Assembly (NCBI RefSeq): GCF_021401125.1
Contig: NZ_JACBFQ010000016.1
Coordinates: 1-62,980, forward strand
DNA: 62,980 bases
Source: Xanthobacter sp. NM-59
Lineage (GTDB): Bacteria > Pseudomonadota > Alphaproteobacteria > Rhizobiales > Xanthobacteraceae
Reading direction: 5' to 3'
In this document: positions 6,660-15,170 of the stretch, in pieces
Layout of the letters: each line of letters starts with the position of its first letter
Position numbering within the stretch: the first letter of the stretch is position 1
Position numbers and translations under genes: made by a program
The notes under the pieces: model-generated
Seen by the model: only the letters and a program-made list of their open reading frames with translations
Databases searched by the model: none
What the model was told of the DNA's origin: nothing

Positions 6660-7706
6660 CTATGCCGCCAATGCCAGAAAGCGACCCACGTCCTGTGGCG
6701 CGAGCTGAATTCTCACCTGTGCGCGAAGCGCATCGATGCCGAACGCGCGGAGATCCTCATTGAAGTCACCGAGCCGGGGTGACAGCACGATTGCCTCGAG
6801 GCCCAACCCATTGGCCCGATCGATCAGGCTGTCCCGCGCGGTGTCTCCGGCCCGATCGTTGTCGCGTGCGATGTAGAGGCGCCGGAGCGTGTCTGGGAAA
6901 AGGAGTGCGGCGAGGTGTGCCGCTGAAAGCGCGGCTACCATCGGCATCCCAGGGAGGACACATCGAAGCGAAAGGACGGTCTCGATGCCTTCGCCGGCCG
7001 CCATGACGTCGCCCGGAACGCCTAAGCGAACCGCGTTGCCGAGGAGATCGCCCATGGCCCGCCGGGGTGTGTCGACCGGCGCCTTGCCGAGTCGCATGGG
7101 GTGGAAACCTTGCGGGTCAAGCCAGGTGCGGTGGGCTCCAGTGATCTTCCCGCCAAGGTCGGTGACGACCGCGACCATGGCGGGCCATGCTTCGGTGGGT
7201 GCACCGGCGTCGGGCCGATAGAAACAGCGCGGATGAAAGCGCAGGCTCCCGGTTTCGTGCAAAGCCGTAATGCCGCGGTTCCGCAGATACGTTTCTGCGA
7301 GCGTGCCCGAAATCGGCTGCGCCATGGCGATAAGCCGCCGTGCCGCTTCCGCCGTGCCAGTGGGGGAAGAAGGGGCGGTTCGGCCGGATGGCTCAGGTTC
7401 GGATGGAGGGAGGGCGAGGAAAGCCCGCGCCTCACCTGCGACGTCGGCGAAGTCGACGAGGCCCAGCGCTTCGCGGATCACATCGAGCAGATCGCCGTGC
7501 TCGCCCGTGGCAGCGTCCGTCCATTTTCCAGCCGGCCCCTTGGCGGAGCCTCCGAGCCGGACGAACATGGAGCGCCCGGGCGAATTGCGAACATCGCCGA
7601 CCTGCCAATAGTGGCCCTGCCGGCGCCCGTTCGAAAGATATTGGCGGCAGACCGCTTCGGCGCGCTCGGCAAGGCGCCGTGCCAGATCATGCGGGCGGTC
7701 CGCCAT
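6660..7706 (-). CDS. Toprim-domain protein, DUF7146/primase-like (left)
   Basis: This 348-aa protein starts MADRPHDLARRLAERAEAVCRQYL, the second of two tandem ATGs, placed 5 nt after an AAGGAGG site. The N-terminal half has a zinc-finger-less primase-like region (GHYWQVGDVRNSPGRSMFV, GPAGKWTDAATGEHGDLLDVI). The C-terminal half is a Toprim_3 domain with the glutamate motif AGEGIETVLS and the acidic RDNDRAG motif that binds metal. It probably acts in element replication or recombination. It is colinear with 55235-56272. On the right the gene overlaps a methyltransferase-helicase gene upstream; on the left that gene is missing and parB is the upstream neighbour. Confidence 0.8.
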   Translation of the reverse strand: MADRPHDLARRLAERAEAVCRQYLSNGRRQGHYWQVGDVRNSPGRSMFVRLGGSAKGPAGKWTDAATGEHGDLLDVIREALGLVDFADVAGEARAFLALPPSEPEPSGRTAPSSPTGTAEAARRLIAMAQPISGTLAETYLRNRGITALHETGSLRFHPRCFYRPDAGAPTEAWPAMVAVVTDLGGKITGAHRTWLDPQGFHPMRLGKAPVDTPRRAMGDLLGNAVRLGVPGDVMAAGEGIETVLSLRCVLPGMPMVAALSAAHLAALLFPDTLRRLYIARDNDRAGDTARDSLIDRANGLGLEAIVLSPRLGDFNEDLRAFGIDALRAQVRIQLAPQDVGRFLALAA

Positions 7707-7727
7707 CATGACCTCCTTCAAAGGAAA

Positions 7728-7751
7728 AGGCCCGCCGTCGCCGGCGGGCCT
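7728..7751 (-). terminator. Hairpin terminator after left parB-like gene
   Basis: A perfect 9-bp stem (GGCCCGCCG / CGGCGGGCC) with a 4-nt loop, closed by an extra A-T pair. On the minus strand it is followed by CTTTTCC. It lies 24 bp past the ParB stop and just before the Toprim ribosome site. Confidence 0.7.
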
Positions 7752-7774
7752 GTCGTGCAGAGGGAGACGGGTCG

Positions 7775-9844
7775 TTATTCGGCCGCGATCGCGGGGGAAG
7801 CGTCGCCAGCCCCTTTATTCTGTGGGAAAAGCGCCTCATCGGCCATGGCCGTTTCGCCGCCGTCTGCTGTCGTTTCATCGCCGGCCGTGGTGCTCTCAGA
7901 CACGCGCCCCGGCGTCCGCAACGGTTCGGGCAGCCAGCCGGTGTCCGCGAGCAGGGTCTCGGCCTCCTTCGCCATATCGCCCTTCTTAAGATGGGCGATC
8001 CGCTCGGCGGCGCGCGCACCCTTCGCTTCCGTGACCGCCTGCAGGATGCGGGCCTTGGTCACGCGGCCGAGGAAGGCGTCGACGGTCGGCCGCCACCCCG
8101 CAGCCGCCATGTCGAGGCCGACCGCCTCGGCGAGCCGGTCCGCATGGGCGAGCGTCCTCGGCTTGCGGTTCCAGGCTTCGTGGACCGCATTGACCGAGAG
8201 GCTGACCACATGGGCGAACAGGGACGCCTGACGGTGCCCGTCCCAATTCTGGAGCGCGGCCCAGAGATCGGCAGACTCCTTGGGCAATGCCTTGGCCCAG
8301 GCGTCGTGGCGGGTCCGGATCGCCTCGGCGGCCGCACTGTCGTTCAACCCCGGCGCCTGCGCGCCGAAGCCGACGCTCTTGAGCTCCAGCTCCAGGCAGC
8401 TGTCCGTGCCATAGTGATAGAAGGCTTTGAGGGTGAGGGCATGGAGCGCCGCGAAGAAGGCGACGTCCGGCTGCTCGCCGAGCGCCTGGCGTAGGCCGAG
8501 GGTTCGGTGGGCCGTCAGTTCCGTCATCAACCGGTCGGAGATGGGCGACAGGCCCTCATCCTCCTCGGCTTCCGGCGCTTCGGCATCGGCGCATGCGGGC
8601 GGGTCACCGTCATTGACCGGTGCACCGGCCTCGCAGGTCCCCCCATTCTCGACTGCGGCTTCGACCGGCGCCTCGTCCTCGGGACGGACGTAGCCGCGCT
8701 CGACCCGCAGGCGGTCGTCATGGGCGATGCTGACGAATGCGCCGGCACGCGCGACATCGGCAGGCTCGAACGCGAACGGCCGGTCATCCAGGCCTTCCAT
8801 GGCTGACTCCAGCGCGCCCAGGCGCTCGTCCACCTCGTCCGGCAGCTCATCGGCGTCCCGGTGTTCCTCGGAGAGGCGGTCATATTCCGCCTGCAAGGTG
8901 TCGCGCTCCCCCTGCTCCTCGGCCGTCAACGGAACCGCCTCGCCGCGCAACTGGCGCAGGCCGAAGGTGTGGCCATAGGCGAAGTCCGGCGCCACCTCGA
9001 CCCACTTCCAGCCTTCCGCCGCGATGGTGTCGGATTCGGCCTTGAGCTTCTCGGTCACCATCCGGTTGACAAGGGCCGCGTCCTGCAACCAGCCGCCATC
9101 GTCGCCCTGGAACAGGTCGCGCAGGATCGTGCCACCGGCCTCCACATAAGCGTCAAGGCCGATGAACCGGGCCCGCTTGTCGGCGGCACGAACCGTGCTG
9201 TCCGTCAGCATGCGCCGGATGACATGGGGCTGCTTGTCGTAAGACTGCTGCAGGCGCTCGAACACCTGCTCCTGGCGCTCATGGTCGCCCGACACGGTGA
9301 AGGCCATGAGCTGGTCCAGCGTCATGCCGTCTTCGGCATAGATGTCGAGGAGCCTGGGCGAGACCGAGGCGAGCTTCAGCCGCTGCCTGACCACATGGAC
9401 GGAGACGAAGAAGGCCGCGGCGATCTCCTCCTCGGACTGCCCCTTCTCGCGCAGCGCTAGGAAGGCGCGGAATTGATCGAGCGGGTGCAGCGGCGCGCGC
9501 TGGACGTTCTCGGCAAGGGAGTCCTCCTCGGCGAGGCCACCCTCGCGCACGACGCAAGGCACCAGCGTGGTCCTTGCAAGGCGCTTGCGCTTCACCAGCA
9601 GCTCCAGCGCCCGGTAACGCCGCCCGCCGGCAGGGATCTCGTACATGCCGGTCTCGACGCCGTCCGCGTCGAGGACGGGCCGGACGCTGAGGCCCTGCAG
9701 GAGGCCGCGCCGTGCGATGTCCTCGGCGAGCTCCTCGATGGAGACGCCGGCCTTCACGCGCCGGACGTTGGCCTGGCTCAACAGGAGCTTGTTGAAGGGA
9801 ATGTCGCGCGAGGGCGACAGGGTGATCTTCTTCGCGACAGCCAT
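7775..9844 (-). CDS. ParB/RepB/Spo0J-family protein (left)
   Basis: This 689-aa protein starts MAVAKKITLSPSRDIPFNK at ATG 9844. Residues about 15-110 form the ParB/Srx nucleotidase domain: NVRRVKAGVSIEELAEDI, a GGRRYRAL motif and an EDSLAENVQRAPLHPLDQF motif. An HTH follows (AAAFFVSVHVVRQRLKLASV). The rest is a long element-specific region with an acidic stretch (about 400-450) and a conserved C-terminus. At about 690-710 aa it is more than twice the size of a chromosomal ParB. No parA gene is nearby, so it may act in partition, in regulation, or as a CTP-switch DNA clamp of the element. It is colinear with 48054-50192, and both are preceded by leader A. Confidence 0.85.
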   Translation of the reverse strand: MAVAKKITLSPSRDIPFNKLLLSQANVRRVKAGVSIEELAEDIARRGLLQGLSVRPVLDADGVETGMYEIPAGGRRYRALELLVKRKRLARTTLVPCVVREGGLAEEDSLAENVQRAPLHPLDQFRAFLALREKGQSEEEIAAAFFVSVHVVRQRLKLASVSPRLLDIYAEDGMTLDQLMAFTVSGDHERQEQVFERLQQSYDKQPHVIRRMLTDSTVRAADKRARFIGLDAYVEAGGTILRDLFQGDDGGWLQDAALVNRMVTEKLKAESDTIAAEGWKWVEVAPDFAYGHTFGLRQLRGEAVPLTAEEQGERDTLQAEYDRLSEEHRDADELPDEVDERLGALESAMEGLDDRPFAFEPADVARAGAFVSIAHDDRLRVERGYVRPEDEAPVEAAVENGGTCEAGAPVNDGDPPACADAEAPEAEEDEGLSPISDRLMTELTAHRTLGLRQALGEQPDVAFFAALHALTLKAFYHYGTDSCLELELKSVGFGAQAPGLNDSAAAEAIRTRHDAWAKALPKESADLWAALQNWDGHRQASLFAHVVSLSVNAVHEAWNRKPRTLAHADRLAEAVGLDMAAAGWRPTVDAFLGRVTKARILQAVTEAKGARAAERIAHLKKGDMAKEAETLLADTGWLPEPLRTPGRVSESTTAGDETTADGGETAMADEALFPQNKGAGDASPAIAAE

Positions 9845-9849
9845 GGGAT

Positions 9850-9931
9850 AGATCTCCGCGACGGGCAGCCGGAACTCTCTTTCCGCCTCCAAACCCGTCA
9901 CGCAGCGAAGCGCCGCCCTCTTCCTCTGAGG
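9850..9931 (-). promoter_or_regulatory. Leader element A upstream of left parB-like gene
   Basis: The minus strand carries a GAGGGCGG-rich block, then GTGACGGGTTTGG and CCCGTCGCGGAG just before the start codon. GACGGG (plus 9894-9899 as CCCGTC) can pair with CCCGTC (plus 9860-9865 as GACGGG). The same order of words precedes the right parB and both DUF932 genes. Confidence 0.5.
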
Positions 9932-9978
9932 GCGGCGCCACAAAGCCGACGATCCGGAAAGCCTGGAGAGCGGGACAG

Positions 9979-10020
9979 CGCAAAGCCGGAGACACGGAAC
10001 TGCGTATCTCCGGCTTTGCG
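9979..10020 (-). terminator. Long hairpin between DUF932 and parB (left)
   Basis: A perfect 14-bp stem (CGCAAAGCCGGAGA / TCTCCGGCTTTGCG) lies 4 bp past the DUF932 stop. The right DUF932 gene is followed by nearly the same hairpin (46601-46642). The conserved stem supports a terminator or RNA-end structure, although no T-run follows. Confidence 0.6.
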
Positions 10021-10024
10021 GAGA

Positions 10025-11221
10025 TCAGGCGGCCCGGTCCAGGAGCTTCTTGGCCCGTGCCTCCAGATCGAGGCGCGCGTCCTGGTGGGGCTTGTCCCGC
10101 GCGACGGCGGTGATGCCCTGGACGAAATCGAACACGTTCTCGGGCGGTCGGCCCTCCTCGGCGAGCACGGTCTCGATGATCTTCGTCGTCTCCGCTTTGG
10201 AGAAGCCGCGCTTGCGCAGGAAGTCGCTGCGGTCCTCGTCCGAGCGCGCCACGATTTTCTCCCGCGCCGCCTTGATGCCGTTCACGAAGGGAAGAGCGGA
10301 GGAATTAGCGAAGCGCTCAAGGGCCGGCGCTGCCTCATGGGCGAAGCGGGAAGCGGCGTACTTGGAGTGGCGGATGGTGATCTCCTCGAAGTCCTCCACA
10401 CCCCACAGATTGCGGTTCTGGCACACGGCCCGCAGATAGAAGCTGGCGATGCCGAGCGTCTTCGCGCCCACCTCGGAGTTCCAGCAGTAAAAGCCCCGAA
10501 AGAAGAGGTCGGGCGAGCCGTCCGGCAGGCGGCCCGCTTCGATGGGGTTAAGGTCGTCCACCAGGAAGAGGAAGACGTCCCGGTCCGAAGCGTAGAGGGT
10601 CGTCGTGTCCCTGGTGATGTCGACCCTCGGATTGTAGATCCCGGTGGACCAGTCGAGCACGCCGGGCACCTTCCAGCGAGTGTCGCCGGTGCCATTGCCG
10701 GCAATGCGTTGCACGGCGGTGACCAGCTCATGGTCGTAGATCCGGCCGTATTCCGGGCCGGTGACGGCACGCAACTCGACCCGGCCGTCCTCGATCTCGA
10801 ACGTCTTGACCTGCTCGGCACGATGGGAGGTGAGGCCATATTGTAGGTTGATGCCGGCCAGCGGCGCGGGGAGTTGGCGCAGATAGGCAGCCGGAGCGCC
10901 GACGAGGCTCGCGAGCTGTCCGAAGCTCCAATGAGTGGGCGCGATAGGCATGTCCGATCCCGGCAGCATGAGCGCCAGGCGCTCGGCATCGTCACGGCTC
11001 GCCTCCACCCGGATCGCCGCGCTCTCCACCGTCCGGGTCCGGCTGCGCTCGGCGCGGCCGCGCACCGCCAGATGGAGGTCCGACAGGGACAGGTACCGCT
11101 CGTCATCCGGCCGGGAGAACCACTCCGACGACACGCGGCCGATCCGGTCACCGCGGCTCACATCCACCTTGTAGGGACCAGCGACAGCGGGCACCGCATC
11201 CAGAGCCACCACCTGGGTCAT
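10025..11221 (-). CDS. DUF932 family protein (left)
   Basis: The protein has 398 aa from ATG 11221 (MTQVVALDAVPAV). It matches the right copy (45403-46596) along the whole length, for example IGRVSSEWFSRPDDERYL, PTHWSFGQLASLVGAPAAYL, TTTLYASDRDVFLFLVDD and FDFVQGITAVARDKPHQDAR. DUF932 proteins are phage- and plasmid-associated and have unknown biochemical activity. It is the most inward backbone gene, preceded by leader A and followed by a conserved hairpin. A TTG start three codons earlier is possible. Confidence 0.85.
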   Translation of the reverse strand: MTQVVALDAVPAVAGPYKVDVSRGDRIGRVSSEWFSRPDDERYLSLSDLHLAVRGRAERSRTRTVESAAIRVEASRDDAERLALMLPGSDMPIAPTHWSFGQLASLVGAPAAYLRQLPAPLAGINLQYGLTSHRAEQVKTFEIEDGRVELRAVTGPEYGRIYDHELVTAVQRIAGNGTGDTRWKVPGVLDWSTGIYNPRVDITRDTTTLYASDRDVFLFLVDDLNPIEAGRLPDGSPDLFFRGFYCWNSEVGAKTLGIASFYLRAVCQNRNLWGVEDFEEITIRHSKYAASRFAHEAAPALERFANSSALPFVNGIKAAREKIVARSDEDRSDFLRKRGFSKAETTKIIETVLAEEGRPPENVFDFVQGITAVARDKPHQDARLDLEARAKKLLDRAA

Positions 11222-11230
11222 GGGAACCAA

Positions 11231-11306
11231 CCTCCATGACGGGCGCCGGAAGGCTCTCCTCCGGCTCTCGACCCGTCACGGAAACCCGATCCGAACTCTC
11301 ACTCTT
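11231..11306 (-). promoter_or_regulatory. Leader element A upstream of left DUF932 gene
   Basis: Outer pairing TGACGGG (plus 11237-11243) with CCCGTCA (11272-11278) encloses an inner GCCGGA/TCCGGC pair (11244-11249 and 11260-11265), giving a nested stem upstream of the start. Upstream of the stem the minus strand reads GAGTGAGAGT, as in the right DUF932 leader. Confidence 0.55.
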
Positions 11307-11436
11307 GGAAGCGGGCGCCCCGCTGCCGTCAGACGTAGGGCACTGGTCGAGGCCGGCGTCCGCGTTCGGCGAACACCACCTCGACCGCGGTGCGCCAACA
11401 GCGGACGTTCCGGCCAACACCAACAGCGGAAACTGA

Positions 11437-12849
11437 CTACTCGCCCAAGGGTCGACCATCGCTATGGACGCTTCGAATGCGGCCATTGTTGACGCCGGCG
11501 CCGATGGCCTCCGGCGCGAGATGCTCGCGGTGGCGGAGCGCCATCGTCCGAAAGAGTCCTTCCAGGCTGGCCGCATAATTCGCCACATCGAACAGCGGCA
11601 TCTTCAGCCGGTTGATGGCAAGGCGCGCAGCGACGCCGGCATAGCGGGTCTTATCCGTGGCCAGCTCATGAGCAAGTTCGAAATAGGCCGTGTGACTGTC
11701 AGTCACGAGATCGGAAAGCCCGATGGCATGCAGGATCGAGCCGGCGACGCGGGAGGGGAAGGTCTGGCCGGCATAGGTCACCACCGGCACGCCGGCCCAT
11801 AAGGCATCGCTTGCCGTCGTGTGGGCGTTGAATGGCGACGTGTCCAGCACCAGGTCGGCGAGTTGCAGCCGCGCGAGGTGCTCCGCCTGAGGCAGGTTCC
11901 CACCGAAGATGAGGCGCCGGGCATCGACGCCCCGCCGGATCGCCTCGCCGCGCAGGTTTCCGGCGGCATCGGGATGGTCCAACAGCCACAAGACGCTGTC
12001 CGGCACCATGGCCAGAAGGCGGCACCAGATGTCGAAGACGTTCGGCGAGATCTTGTAGGGCTGGTTGAAGCAGCAGAAGACGAAGCCCTCCTCGGGCAGC
12101 CCGGCCTCGCGCCGGTTCGGTCGTTTCCCCACCGGCGTGGTGCGACCATGGGGATGATAGGAGTGAGGCATGTAGGCGAAGGCCTCGGTGTAGTCCTCCG
12201 CTGTGTCGGCCGGGGTCAGAAACGGATCGGTGATCAGATAGTCGCAGACCCCGGCCCCCATGGTTCCAGGATAGCCGAGATAGTTCACGATGATCGGCGC
12301 CGGCCGCAGCAGCACGATGCCGGTCCGCGCCCGGGCGGTGAACCCCTTCAGATCTATGAGGATGTCCACGCCGTCCGCATGGATGCGCCGGGCAGCCGCG
12401 GCGTCGTCAAGGTCGCAGATGTCCACGAAATGGTCACAGGCCGCCGCCAGCCGGCGGCGCATGGGCAGGCCGTCATCGGCGCCGAAGGAATAGGCGAAGA
12501 CCTCGAATTCGTCCCGGCTGTGTGCCTCCAGCACCTCGATGAGCAGGTGCGCGGTGGCGTGCTCGTGGAAGTCGTTGGAGAGATAGCCGAGCCGAATGGG
12601 CCGCGATCCGGGATCGGGAAAGGTGAAGCCCAGGGCCGCACGGTCTGCCACGGCTTCCGAGCGCCGATCGCGGGTCCAGAGCTCCGAGCACGCGCGCTGC
12701 TGCGCGGCGCTCATGCCGGGGACCGACAGGAGGTGGAAGGGGGGGAGACGGTGGCCGTCACCTCTCGCCAGGACGGCCTCCAGTCCGGCATCGTCACGCG
12801 CCAGCTCATCCCACTCGCACATCTGGCGCTTGCGCCCGAACCTGTCCAT
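11437..12849 (-). CDS. GT41 (O-GlcNAc transferase/SPINDLY-like) glycosyltransferase without TPRs
   Basis: This 470-aa protein matches the C-terminal catalytic half of OGT-like GT41 enzymes. It has LGYLSNDFHEHATAHL, whose histidine aligns with the catalytic-region His of human OGT. It also has FNQPYKISPNVFDIW with the conserved nucleotide-binding lysine, SVLWLL, and LDTSPFNAHTTASDALWAG followed by a TFPSRVAGSIL segment. It should transfer a sugar from a UDP- or GDP-sugar to protein Ser/Thr in the cytoplasm. The acceptor-binding TPR array normally present at the N-terminus is absent: the protein starts at the linker (RKRQMCEWDEL). It may be truncated or may use a separate adaptor. It lies just inside the left backbone and is probably element cargo. 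Confidence 0.85.
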   Translation of the reverse strand: MDRFGRKRQMCEWDELARDDAGLEAVLARGDGHRLPPFHLLSVPGMSAAQQRACSELWTRDRRSEAVADRAALGFTFPDPGSRPIRLGYLSNDFHEHATAHLLIEVLEAHSRDEFEVFAYSFGADDGLPMRRRLAAACDHFVDICDLDDAAAARRIHADGVDILIDLKGFTARARTGIVLLRPAPIIVNYLGYPGTMGAGVCDYLITDPFLTPADTAEDYTEAFAYMPHSYHPHGRTTPVGKRPNRREAGLPEEGFVFCCFNQPYKISPNVFDIWCRLLAMVPDSVLWLLDHPDAAGNLRGEAIRRGVDARRLIFGGNLPQAEHLARLQLADLVLDTSPFNAHTTASDALWAGVPVVTYAGQTFPSRVAGSILHAIGLSDLVTDSHTAYFELAHELATDKTRYAGVAARLAINRLKMPLFDVANYAASLEGLFRTMALRHREHLAPEAIGAGVNNGRIRSVHSDGRPLGE

Positions 12850-13011
12850 GGGACCACCACATCTCGCCGTTCACCCTCGCCGTCTGGCCGGGGCATCTGT
12901 CGGCCGAGGTGGCGGAGATCGAACAAACCGCGGTCTCGAAGTTCAGATCCCTGAACTGAAGCAAGAAATGCGCCGCATGGCTCGCCCACCAATCCCAAGA
13001 CGGCCGGAGCG

Positions 13012-13848
13012 TCAGGGGCCGGGAGCGTCCGCCCTTTGCTCTTCAGCACATGCGGCGAGGGCGTGCGGCAACGCCGTGGCCATGCGCTCGGCCCATTCCA
13101 ACTGCCCTTGCGGCTGGGCGATGAGGTCCTGGCGGATCTCGATGCCCACATGGAGGATGTCGCGTCGCTCTCCGTGGTGGGGAATGGTCCAGTCGGTCGC
13201 GTCGCTGACGGCGTAGGGCTCATTGTCTCCGACCACGAGGCCCGGATCTTGCCGAAGCCTTGCGAGCAGGGCCCGGGCGAAGCGGGCGTCGCGGTGATAG
13301 AGCATGCCCACATGCCATGGCCGCTCGACCCCGCGGAAAACCGGTGTGAAGCTGTGCATGGCAATGAGCACGGTGGGCCGGGATGCCGCCTGCCGCCGGT
13401 CCAGCTCGGTGGCGATGCACGCATGGTAGGGATCGAAGATCGCGGCCTTGCGCGCTGCGCGCTCCGCTGGGCTGAGGCCAGCGTTGCCGGGCACGGACGT
13501 TCCGTCGCTCGCCGGAGGGATGGAATCCGGCGCGCCTTGCGGGCGATTGCAGTCGATAACGAGGCGGGAATAGTTCTGTCGAATGAACGTGGCATGGAGT
13601 AGATCTGCCAGCGTGCGGCAGACGCCTCCTATGCCGATATCCCACGCGATGTGACGCTCCTGATCCGGCGCATCGATTCCGAGCTTTCCGAGCGCGCGCG
13701 GAAAGGCGTTGCCCGCGTGGTCCGCAACAATGAGGAACGCGGAGTTCCCGTCGGCATTGAACACGGACACCGGCGGCACGTCATCCGCGACCAGCAGGGA
13801 AGAAATCAAGGTCACGTCTGAGGGCCCTCCGGCACCGACCGCGCCCAT
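13012..13848 (-). CDS. N-formylglutamate amidohydrolase family protein
   Basis: This 278-aa protein shows the FGase family pattern: FLIVADHAGNAFPRALGKLG (metal His), HIAWDIGIGG, FIRQNYSRLVIDCNRP, TVLIAMHSFTPVF and VGIEIRQDLI near the end. Family members hydrolyse N-formyl-L-glutamate in histidine breakdown. Members outside hut operons often have undefined amide substrates, and no hut genes are present here. It starts at ATG 13848 and is divergent from the transglutaminase-like gene at 13930. Confidence 0.85.
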   Translation of the reverse strand: MGAVGAGGPSDVTLISSLLVADDVPPVSVFNADGNSAFLIVADHAGNAFPRALGKLGIDAPDQERHIAWDIGIGGVCRTLADLLHATFIRQNYSRLVIDCNRPQGAPDSIPPASDGTSVPGNAGLSPAERAARKAAIFDPYHACIATELDRRQAASRPTVLIAMHSFTPVFRGVERPWHVGMLYHRDARFARALLARLRQDPGLVVGDNEPYAVSDATDWTIPHHGERRDILHVGIEIRQDLIAQPQGQLEWAERMATALPHALAACAEEQRADAPGP

Positions 13849-13929
13849 GGCGCGTCCATTCGAGTTTCAAGGACCATAGCCAACACGGCCGATAGCGCGG
13901 GCTCGCCCCGCGCCCACCAGAGGTTCCCC

Positions 13930-14778
13930 ATGCAGATTCACGCGGGCTACGAAATTTCCTACACTTGCCCCAAGCCAACGCCCATGATCCTCACCTTGAG
14001 CGTGCATCCTTCGCGGATCAACGATCTGGTGAACCCCGACCGCGTGCTGTTCGACCCACCGATCGCGGCGAACACCTATCACGACAGCTTCGGCAATTTC
14101 TGCCACGTCATCGAGGCGCCGTCCGGCCGCCTCACCATGCACACCGATTTCATGATCCGCGACAGCGGCCTGCCCGACGAGATGGCGCCGGGAGCCGTCC
14201 AGCATGCGCTCGGCGACCTGCCCGTCGAGGTGCTGATCTTTCTTCTGGGCAGCCGCTATTGCGAGACCGACCGCCTCAGCAATGTCGCCTGGTCTCTGTT
14301 CGGCCATACGCCTAAGGGCTGGCCCTTGGTGCATGCCATCTGCAACTTCGTCCACCATCACATCGCCTTCGACTATGCCCATGCGAGCCCGCTCAAGACC
14401 GCCTTCGACGCCTACACCCAAAGGCAGGGCGTGTGCCGGGATTTCGCTCATCTCGCCATCACGCTCTGCCGCTGCATGAACATCCCGGCGCGCTATTGCA
14501 CCGGCTATCTCGGCGACATCGGGGTGCCGCTCGATCCGGCGCCCATGGATTTCAGCGCCTGGTTCGAGGTCTATCTGGGTGGGCGCTGGTACACGTTCGA
14601 CGCTCGTCACAACACGCCGCGCATCGGCCGCATCCTCATGGCGCGCGGACGCGATGCGACCGACGTGGCCATGGTGACCACCTTCGGGCCATCAACCCTC
14701 GACGCTTTCAAGGTCGTGACAGTGGAGGTGCCGGAGGGGCTCGGGCCATCGCATTCGCAGGTCCGATCCCCTATATGA
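13930..14778 (+). CDS. Transglutaminase-like cysteine protease-fold protein
   Basis: The protein has 282 aa. An N-terminal beta-rich domain ([20 protein letters not shown]...) is followed by a transglutaminase core with the nucleophile in [17 protein letters not shown] (about residue 181). The third acidic position is in [12 protein letters not shown]. At the place where a catalytic His is usual (HAW in the paralogue at 17782-18666) this protein reads FSAWFEVYL, so Ser replaces His. It may be inactive, or it may belong to a subfamily that uses another residue. No signal peptide is evident. Its role may be protein cross-linking or peptide hydrolysis, and the substrate is unknown. Confidence 0.8.
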   Translation: MQIHAGYEISYTCPKPTPMILTLSVHPSRINDLVNPDRVLFDPPIAANTYHDSFGNFCHVIEAPSGRLTMHTDFMIRDSGLPDEMAPGAVQHALGDLPVEVLIFLLGSRYCETDRLSNVAWSLFGHTPKGWPLVHAICNFVHHHIAFDYAHASPLKTAFDAYTQRQGVCRDFAHLAITLCRCMNIPARYCTGYLGDIGVPLDPAPMDFSAWFEVYLGGRWYTFDARHNTPRIGRILMARGRDATDVAMVTTFGPSTLDAFKVVTVEVPEGLGPSHSQVRSPI

Positions 14779-14863
14779 TGAAGCGTGGCGCTCAGCCAGC
14801 CCATCCGAGCGAGCGGTCACCCGGTGGCCAGGGTTTCGCGACAACTCTCAGATTGGAGAGGTT

Positions 14864-15118
14864 TTGCAGGTCTTCGTACGAGACAACAATGTCGATCAGG
14901 CCCTGAAAGTCCTCAAGAAGCGGATGCAGCGGGAAGGCATCTTCCGCGAGATGAAGCAGCACCGGGCCTATGAGAAGCCCTCCGAGCGGCGCAACCGCGA
15001 GCACGCCGAGGCCATCCGCAGGGCCCGCAAGCTGGCGCGCAAGAAGGCCCAGCGCGAAGGCCTGATCGCCGCGCCGAAACGGGCCGTGAAAAAGCCGACA
15101 GGGTCACCCGCGCGCTGA
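14864..15118 (+). CDS. rpsU: 30S ribosomal protein bS21
   Basis: This 84-aa protein is plainly bS21: [40 protein letters not shown] and a lysine/arginine-rich tail. bS21 binds the platform of the small ribosomal subunit and affects initiation. The start is TTG 14864 behind a GGAGAG site, because family homology begins exactly there. A bS21 gene beside cold-shock genes inside an accessory region suggests an extra copy rather than the only one. A strong hairpin follows. Confidence 0.92.
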   Translation: MQVFVRDNNVDQALKVLKKRMQREGIFREMKQHRAYEKPSERRNREHAEAIRRARKLARKKAQREGLIAAPKRAVKKPTGSPAR

Positions 15119-15127
15119 CGGCTCATG

Positions 15128-15162
15128 CAGAACCGGAGTTGGCAGGGGCAACTCCGGTTCTG
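15128..15162. terminator. Bidirectional hairpin between convergent rpsU and PEBP-like genes
   Basis: A perfect 14-bp stem (CAGAACCGGAGTTG / CAACTCCGGTTCTG) with a 7-nt loop, 9 bp after the rpsU stop and 8 bp after the opposing gene's stop. Confidence 0.8.
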
Positions 15163-15170
15163 GCCTTGCT

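Noticed and set aside
9473-10846. 457-codon plus-strand open frame
   Set aside because: Antisense to the left parB leader and DUF932 gene, which match their right-hand copies codon by codon.
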